A DNA stretch of 64,000 nt from Austropuccinia psidii (Eukaryota > Basidiomycota > Pucciniomycetes > Pucciniales > Sphaerophragmiaceae). The translations under genes and the position numbers were made by a program. Of this stretch, positions 56,629 through 64,000 are shown piece by piece. The notes beneath the pieces were generated by a model, which searched no databases, was not told the origin of the DNA, and worked only from the letters and a program-made list of their open reading frames with translations. Within the stretch, counting starts at the first letter, position 1. Every line of letters starts with the position of its first letter. Location of the stretch: the NCBI GenBank assembly GCA_023105745.1, contig JALGQZ010000001.1, forward strand, positions 69,911,991 through 69,975,990. The letters are read 5' to 3'.

Positions 56629-58091
56629 CCATAGGAATCACGTGTTTTTCCAAAAACACTTCCTTGGGGCTTTACGCTCCTTATCTTCTTTGGAATCTGG
56701 CGTATTCTCATTGTATTTTTGTGTTTGGGAATCATCATGGCAGCTTATCTTACTAAAAAAGAACCTGAAAATGAGAAGGGTGGCAACTTATGGCTATATC
56801 GAAAGGTATATAAGTATGGTGGTGAGCCGAAACATTCTAAAAATGCCTTGTCCATGCTGCTGCTCAGAAGCATCATTATTGCTAAAAAAGCTCTGCATTT
56901 GTTGGAGATTTCTCTCTAGAAAATGGCTCGCCTTATGTCGGTGCGCACAAAAAACCTGCGAGGTCTAAGCAAACGTCAAGACAAGACATTCTTCTGATTG
57001 GAGTTTTTGGACAGTTCCTAACCACTTATTGGTGCTTACTGGCTCTGAGATGTTTACTAGCACAAGTTTTATAATCTTTTCGTTCACAATGTATCAATCC
57101 AATCGTTCCATTGCTTTCGCCAAAGGTGCTTACGCAGAAGTATGGTGCGTAGCTTCAGCACTTTGCTTTCACTGTTGGTAAAACTACCTACTCCAAACAC
57201 ATGTCTTAAAAACGGGTCCTCTCTTCATTGGCCAGGTACAGTTTGCTTTGGTTCCCAAGTAAGTATTTTATATTTTACTAAGAAAAAAGTCATGGTTTTA
57301 ATTGTCCCGGCCATATTTCAGTTTGCGCTGGTTTGTGGCTTTCAGGCTGGGCTCATGTGTATGTTTGGTAAGGGAAGGAGTGTCCCTTCTCACTTTCTGT
57401 CCATCTGATTGACGCCAAAGTGAGAAACTTTAGTCTGCTTGACCCACAGGCACAAATTGGGCGCTTGGGGCAGCGAATCCTTCAACCAGTGGTTCTTAAT
57501 ACAATTTGCTTGATTTTTCTCCTTGTACTCACTTTTTTTAACACTTATTTCGCGATAAGAACGGGCTGCGACCTTCGCGATTTGAATCATAGGTTTGATT
57601 TCATATCTGACATCCTGCTCCAACATTCTCACAACTGGACTCAGAAGCCTGGTGTTTATCAGACGGATCATCATCTTTTAAAGTCTCAGTTCGGTCCACT
57701 TGTTGCTGCAGGAGCACGTTTGACAAAAACTTTAAAACTAGCATGTCTGTGGGAGCTGCTTGTGGCAGCCTTTCTTTTCTTAGTGGGTCTTCTATACCCT
57801 CTGCATCATTTGTTCCGAATAATTTTCTGCTTACTTCTCACCTTTAAGCAGTTTTATTTCCTAGGTCTGTTCTTTTTGTTGCGACTGATGAGAAGAACCC
57901 TAAAAATATCAAATCCTGAAAGCCTCCCGGAGAATTCGGCTGTCGTGGGCCTTCCAGCAAGTCATGTACAAACAAAGACAAAATGGATTAATAAAGAACT
58001 ATATGAGGGTTATCGTGCGTTAATGGTTTCAATTACCAAAAGCATTCCTTGCTTGTGGCATGTTTTGACAGCTTGGGTATTTCAAAAATGA
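56463..58091 (+). CDS. Spliced host gene, predicted seven-transmembrane protein
   Basis: Proposed exons are 56463-56564, 56635-56805, 56981-57177, 57242-57258 (or from 57236), 57322-57356 and 57450-58091. All introns are GT-AG, and joined exons give about 387 residues without a stop. The N-terminus MIADEAEAWKGYILGSNPYQ is hydrophilic. Hydrophobic segments follow: FTLLIFFGIWRILIVFLCLG; LLVLTGSEMFTSTSFIIFSF; a long VWCVASALCFHC...WLSGWAH segment; LNTICLIFLLVLTFF; LWELLVAAFLFLVGLL; IIFCLLLTFKQFYFLGLFFL; and a weaker ALMVSITKSIPCLWHVLTAW. The layout recalls fungal GPCR-like membrane proteins, but I cannot place the family. The last exon (214 codons) is firm; the tiny exons and the 57357 donor are best guesses (GTAAGG at 57368 is an alternative). 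It is the only convincing host gene here. Confidence 0.65.
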
Positions 58092-58700
58092 ATTCCAGGA
58101 AATTTGGCCATTCATTGTTTCCTCGTGGCGACGGCGCAAGTTTTAGCCATGGGGGTAGGTCTTGGCTCCATTTTCCCATCGAAATAGCCACATTTCCGCC
58201 CTCGCTTTTCTTTCCCAATGACACTGATTAACACTTCTAAAAATAAAATGAATGCATAGATTGCTCTTGCGTATAGGTATGGTGTTATAGGGCGCACCGC
58301 AATGTACGCATTATTCTGGTATCTGAAACCAGTGCCACGCTAATCATTTTTCGACAATAACGCTGATTAATTAGTTTTATTCATCACAACAGGCCCGTCT
58401 GGCATACCATATCGCCATTGCTTGAAATGATTCCTACCTCTATAATCACGCCGGTGTTACTTGTAAGGAGCGTGAGTTCAAAGGCCTTCAAGCAATGCAA
58501 AGGGAAAAAACTCAAAGGAGTAACCTTGTTTTTTTTGAAATGAAGGCAAAAAGTTTGCATTATCGACACACGACAACTAATCCCTTGGTTGACATCTTGT
58601 CTCACGCAACGCTTTGAAAATCCATCAGCTCGAGCGCAACAAATCTTTTGCATTCGACTTACAATTTTTATGCGTGGTATCGACTTTTTCTGCCAAGGAG
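58092..58700. other. 3' flank of the host gene
   Basis: Still CpG-containing. A minus frame of 89 codons (58653-58384) has no known motif; it may be an exon of a neighbouring gene or chance. Confidence 0.35.
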
Positions 58701-61700
58701 TATTAAGAATACATTAAAATTGTTCACTATACATTCAATAGCAATCGCATCTTCTGATTAATCTTAAAGAATCTGTTAGGCCATCGATATGATGAACTTA
58801 TAATTACTATTCAAGAAAATTTAGTTCTTGATTAAACACACATAAATATGAATGAATCTATTATGAAAAGCTTTCTATGTAGCTTTCTCTAATCAATTCA
58901 CTTACTCTGTCAGAACCTTTTCAATAAAACACTGGAAGACAAGGGACTTGCTCAAGTTTCTCAGTAATACAACAATAAGCCACAATTTTTGTTTGCTAAA
59001 CACAAAATTGTCTAACAGTAATGGATTATTTATGAAATTTGATTAGCTCTGATAGAGAAAGAGATAATTTATTTATTTTTTATTATCCAATAATATATTT
59101 CATCATTCTCTGTTTATATGATTAAAAATTCAAAAAAATTGCTTGAAACTCATATTAAGTAATTGACTGTTCTAATTGAAGGAAATGATTAAATAACTAA
59201 TTCTTAATTAAATATTCTTTATTTATTATCATGTCACTTCTAATAATTATTTATAAAATAATATTTAACTAATCCAAAAAAATTATGAAATTGAAAACTT
59301 TCGAAATTAATTTAAAAACTGTCCTTATGAAAAATATTAATTATGAGGATTTACAATTTACTTTAAAAATATATTAAAAATTGGTTGTAAAAATGAAAAT
59401 AAAAGTAATTGTACATTTAACTTGATTATTTCTTTTTGAAATTCAAGATTAATTTAATTTAAAATCATTGATAAATGTATAAAATATCCAAAAAAACAAA
59501 GAGAGAGATTAATGTGATTGAAAGCTTCTGGGAAAAAAAATCTTTGAATTAAAATTTTGATTTTTGATTTTTGACTTATGTTTTTAAAGACTGACTTAAA
59601 TCTAAGTTATTAAATGCTTGTTAACTATTAATTATATAATAAAAACAATTGAAATAATAGGGGGTCTCAAAAATACCCAATCCTGCACTCAAAAAAAGTA
59701 GGAGTTCTCCTGAAACCCCACATTACAAAAAGCAAAAGTTTTTAATAAACTTTTAGCTTAGTCCCCTGGGATTTCATTTATATTGCATGTTTTGGGTAAA
59801 TGTGAGATTTACGACACCAAACATAAATTTGAATTTAGAGCACCACCATCATTTTATAATCTTCAGGTCTCAATGAAAAATTTATTCTGAATTTAACCAA
59901 ATCCCTTTAAGTTGCATTTTAATTAACTCAATCTTATATCTTTCAAATTTTAAGTCTCATTCTGTGGCCTTTTGAACTAATTTGGCTTAAGAATTAAGAT
60001 TCTGAATATAATGAAATGCCCCAACAAAAAAATCTGCACCTCAATCATTCATAAAAATCAATGAGAGAATCTCATTTCTTTGGAAATCACATCCCAGAAG
60101 ATTATCTATGTATAATAAATTGGTTGAAGCTTAAAGCCAAACTCAATAAATGATTTAGAAATAGTCGATCAAGATAAGTAGAAAGATCACCATCAAGTAA
60201 GAAAGCTGTTTTCTAGCTCATGGCCCTTGAAGCTAATAAGAATTTCTGTAACAGATTAAGAATTTCAACTATAAGTACTTGAGATAGATGGAAAAAATAT
60301 AAAAATAAATATATGGAAGCTAAAAAATTTAAAATTTTAACAAAATTTGGAAGAAAAAAGATTATGAAAAAAGATAACTAAAAAAATAGCCTATATAATA
60401 GAGATTATATTTCTATACTATTATAAGATGGAAGGTTTTTTGTGGTCATAAGCCAAGCAGAACTTTAATTTCAATTAATGACTCCCAGAAATTTGAATCA
60501 GTGATAAATTAAAATATTAACAGTGATGAAATCTTTTGGGAGAGCTATCATATTATATTGGTACTTTAAAGTAAGATCGCTAAGTTTAATATATAACCAA
60601 TTTGATATTCAAGGTGGATTAGAACTGGAAAATATTAAAGAAATGAAGAATGGGAGTGTTGAATTAATCAATTAATTCAGGAAATTTATAGGATAAGAAT
60701 TTAATCAATTAGTTTATTAATTTAAATAATTCTATTAAAGGCTAATTCTAGATGATTTTGAGAAAGGCAAAGTTTAGAAAATCTGATAATAATCTGTTCA
60801 CCAAGCCAAAAATATATTCATATAATGATTTTAATTACCAAAGTGGAGGAAGGAAGGAATCCAAGAATTTATTTTCATTCTCATATACCAGCTTTCTATA
60901 AGCATGTTGAAAATGTAAGTGGCCTTTCTTTGTGCTTTTAAGAGTTTTAATTTTATTAATATTTCATACATTATAGGTATTAAAAGCATTGAATTTATAA
61001 ATCTAAAAATTTGATATTCAGAAATGGGAAGAGGAAAAGAAAATGAATTTACTGAAGATAGACCAAGAAAAAAATAAATCAGATGAAAATGCAAACTTAC
61101 CAAGAAAGAATGATGAAGGACAAGAATTTTGAATAGGAAAAAATTCAAAGGAAAATGGATTTTGAAGAAAAAAGCAGAATATTTAATGATAATTTCAAAA
61201 AGAGAAGTTGAAAATATAATTGGAATAAAAAGAGAAGAAGAAAAAGAAGAAGATAAAACTTGAAATTGAAGTATTGGGTTTATAAATTCCTATTAAATAT
61301 CCCAAATTAATATCGAGCTTATTCAACAAAGGTTAAGTTTCCATGGACTATAATCTTAAGAAACATAGTCTTTTTAAATTCCATTTTAGTAAAAGATACT
61401 AGTTTACTTATTATAATTTTATTTTTTTAGTTGAATTTTTCTCAAAAAAATTTCAATTTGAATTCAAGCGGAAATCAAATACAAAATTAGTTTAAATTAT
61501 TTTAATTGCAAATTATTATCCAAAATTAGCATCAGGGAATTCAAAATATTTTTTGCTTTATTCAATTTTATTTACAAAAGGCCCCTCAAATTGAATAAAA
61601 ATTGAAAGAAAATTAAATCCTTTTTTATTTTTTATAAGAAAAAAAAATCCTATTCTATTTCTTTTTTCATGAAAAATGAGAAAAAAGAAAAATTGAGTTT

Positions 61701-61846
61701 CATTCCTCTTTTTTTTAAAAAAAAAGAGAAACAATTAAAATTAAGTTTCAATTTTTTATTTAATAAAAATCAAAATCAAAAATTTGATTCTATTTTTCCA
61801 AAAAAAAAAAAATCTCTCTAAACATTCAAAACTTTTTTTTTTGAAA
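58701..61846. other. AT-rich region without recognisable genes
   Basis: The longest frame is 105 codons on the minus strand (60831-61148), low complexity in Leu, Ile and Phe. Purine-rich stretches near 61140-61260. No element ends identified. Confidence 0.45.
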
Positions 61847-62813
61847 ATTGATTAGGGTGTTGATAAATCCATATAAGAAATTTGGTAAAAAAAAGTTAAG
61901 CCCTTACATGTTTTTACTAAAACCTTGTATGTTTTTGCCAAAAATTGTAAAAAAAAACCATAATAGGTGTTTTTTAATTGAAATGTATTAAAACCTCACT
62001 TGTATTGGGTAAAACCCTGTTTATGGCATTGTTAATTCCATTTTTATCTCATTTATGGCATTGTTGATTCCATTTATGGCACTTTTGATTCTTTAAATGG
62101 TACTGTTATGTTACTGTTGATTCCATAAATGGCACTGTTAAGACAATTTATAGAATTTCCATGTCATTTTTGATGTCATTTATGGCACTGTTAATGCCAT
62201 AAATGTCATTGTATTGCTGTTGTTGATGCCATTAATTGTACTTGAAATAATTCCATAAATGGTATAAATCTTACATTTATGACACTTTTTATGACACTTT
62301 TAATGTGATTCATGGCACTATAGCTTCCACTCATGCCATAAATTGAATTTTTAATTCCATTGATTTCATAAATTTCATTTTAAATTTACTCACAAAAATG
62401 AACAAAAGCACTTTTTGGGCCTAAAATTGTCCCACCCCAAAAGAAAATACCAAGATTTTGGGTTTCTGGGTTTTGATTCTGAAGGATCTTCCCTTTAATT
62501 TTTAAAAAAAGTTATGGTAATTTAAAAGTGGAAACATTTTTAATCATTTTTTTTTGAAAAAAATAGGCCATTTTGACAAATTGCCCAAATTGGAGAAATT
62601 TGGCAAAAAAAATTGAAAAAAATTTGGGGATGTTCAAATCCCATGTTGGAAAAAATATTGAAAAAAATTGAAAAAATCCTCAAACCTAATCCTGAGTAAT
62701 TTTTTTAAAAAAATAGGCCGCTTACATGTTTTTAACATAAATTTATGTGTTTTTCCCATCAATAGGTAAAAACACATAAGGGCTTACATGTGTTTACCAA
62801 CACCCATTGATAA
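61847..62813. mobile_element. Candidate MITE (61855-62805) with terminal inverted repeats and 8-bp target duplication
   Basis: The left end GGGTGTTGATAAA and the reverse complement of the right end, GGGTGTTGGTAAA, match at 12 of 13 bases. Farther in, AAGCCCTTACATGTTTTTAC on the left matches AAGCCCTTATGTGTTTTTAC on the inverted right, giving inverted ends of about 60-80 bp. The flanks are ATTGATTA (61847-61854) and ATTGATAA (62806-62813), 7 of 8 identical. Subterminal TTACATGT words recur in both orientations. At 951 bp, non-coding, with an 8-bp duplication, it fits a non-autonomous hAT-type element. Confidence 0.6.
62010..62340. repeat. Degenerate tandem repeat inside the candidate MITE
   Basis: Words of the type TTTATGGCACTGTTGATTCCA recur about ten times with irregular spacing of roughly 20-35 bp and variable half-units (CATAAATG/CATTTATG in both orientations). 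No coding frame is kept. Confidence 0.7.
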
Positions 62814-64000
62814 AGTGTCATGTAAATTTGTAACCTTCTAACACTTGACATGCCAATCCTCCCAATTTGTATTGATTTATTTACTAGATTTTTTATATCT
62901 TTTATCAAAAATACTCCCATATTTATTTCAGATAATCATTTCAAATAGTAAGATTCTCTTTAGCTTTTTTCATCTAAATCCACCAATAACTTTGAAAAAA
63001 GCTATCCCTGCAAGCAGGGGTAGCAGGTCCAACCTAGGTCTAACCTGCTTCCAACCTGGGTCCTAACCTTTAAATATTTCTGCAGATTCTTTCAGCCAAA
63101 CCTTTGGGAATTTAGAACTTTACTCAATTAGAATTCAAGATTTGTGAATACCAATTATCCTTATTTGTATCTTTGTACATTGCTCATGGATTCTATCTTA
63201 AATAAGAAATTTTACCACAAAAGTTATGAACAAGGTTACAAAACTCTTTTCTTCAAAACCCTCAAAAAATATAAAACAATGGGAATAATTGATTAATGTC
63301 AAGCATACTTGACTCAATTTTTTATATGAAATCTTTCATAAAATTTGTATATCTATCAAATAATATAAATTCCAAAACAAACATTGTTAAAATTATCTTT
63401 CAAAAAGAAATTTAATTTTTCTTCCTGATTTTTGTGTTTTCTTACTAATAATTAAGAATATTACTTTCAGCACAAATTTTCAGAAGGTTTGATACATCTT
63501 AAACTCCAGAAAATAGCTCAATCATCCTTTGATTATATCCCATATCTAGTTTCAAGAATAAGAAAACATATAATTTAAAATTAAAATCAATCAACATATA
63601 TATTTATACAGCTGTTCATTTCTCCATTAAGACCCATTTTAACAATTTCATTATTCAAGTGAAATTGTAATTTTAATTAAATTATGAAACTTTAAAATAC
63701 CAATTGTATTTTTTTGATAAAAAAATCAAACACATAATTCCAGATTTTGAACTTTCCCTGTTAATGTTTTATTATAATAGCTTGTATATTGCTTGAATAT
63801 CATTCCACTATTATGTCTTCATCAATTTCATCATGAAAAAGGTAATGATTTTAGGTTGATTGAGAAAAATGGGATTCATTATTTAAAATTTCAACCTCAT
63901 ATATCGATAGGCTAATAATTTTCAATTTGTTCAATTAATTCTTTATTATGGTAAGCTGAACACCGAGATTTCTTAAAAAAGGAAATTGTATATCTTGTGA
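62814..64000. other. AT-rich region with an inverted copy of a short repeat
   Basis: About 63000-63060 holds GCTATCCCTGCAAGCAGGGG (a hairpin CCCTGCAAGCAGGG), then TAGCAGGTCCAACC. It matches the reverse complement of 25590-25640. The rest to 64000 shows no gene or repeat I can assign. Confidence 0.5.

Noticed and set aside
57142..57408. 88-codon plus frame (MVRSFSTLL...) as a separate gene
   Set aside because: It crosses proposed introns with good GT-AG ends; the overlapping frame reading AFAKGAYAEVWCVASALCFH links better to neighbouring exons.
1..64000. CRISPR arrays, rRNA genes, bacterial operons or ribosome binding sites
   Set aside because: None seen; introns and retrotransposon types show eukaryotic nuclear DNA.

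Overview
The window is repeat-dominated, AT-rich nuclear DNA from a fungus, most likely a rust (Pucciniales). The Gag/Pol wording of its Ty3/Gypsy elements matches, as I remember them, the very abundant elements of the myrtle rust Austropuccinia psidii. That species call is recollection and has not been searched. Supporting signs are GT-AG introns of about 65-175 nt, Ty3/Gypsy chromoviruses with C-terminal chromodomains, Ty1/Copia and hAT remnants, and marked CpG poverty in the repeats. Almost every coding region is a decayed transposon. The one convincing host gene lies at 56.5-58.1 kb.

Layout. 1-4655: 3' part of a Ty3/Gypsy chromovirus (integrase, chromodomain, long 3' region, LTR) that carries an antisense, intron-containing gene with a Zn2Cys6-like motif. 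4.7-6.2 kb: featureless AT-rich DNA. 6.25-6.83 kb: period-10 T-tract satellite. 6.9-13.55 kb, minus: truncated Ty3/Gypsy element (LTR, gag, protease; no RT or integrase). 13.9-15.5 kb, plus: hAT transposase remnant. 15.6-18.7 kb, minus: Ty1/Copia pol remnant. 18.73-21.2 kb, minus: Ty3/Gypsy 3' end (integrase, chromodomain, LTR). 21.2-26.3 kb: AT-rich DNA with a perfect 44-bp palindrome. 26304-28195: solo LTR with a 5-bp target duplication. 28.37-49.54 kb: two related Ty3/Gypsy copies in tandem sharing the LTR at 30112-31582. The second copy is split by a complete nested Ty3/Gypsy element (34492-44498, target duplication GATCA). 49.54-52.75 kb, minus: Ty1/Copia element broken exactly at the Ty3 LTR edge. 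52.75 kb: degenerate tRNA-like sequence. 53.5-58.7 kb: more GC- and CpG-containing host island with a spliced gene predicted to encode a seven-transmembrane protein. 58.7-64 kb: AT-rich DNA with a candidate MITE at 61855-62805.

The order of events can be partly read. A Copia element was broken next to a Ty3/Gypsy tandem pair, and a second Ty3/Gypsy family later inserted between the protease and reverse-transcriptase regions of one member. Stop codons and frameshifts show that none of the elements in the window is a complete active copy. The most intact reading frames are the antisense Zn2Cys6-like gene, the integrase/chromodomain at 37-1104 (one stop) and the integrase C-terminus at 20198-21088.
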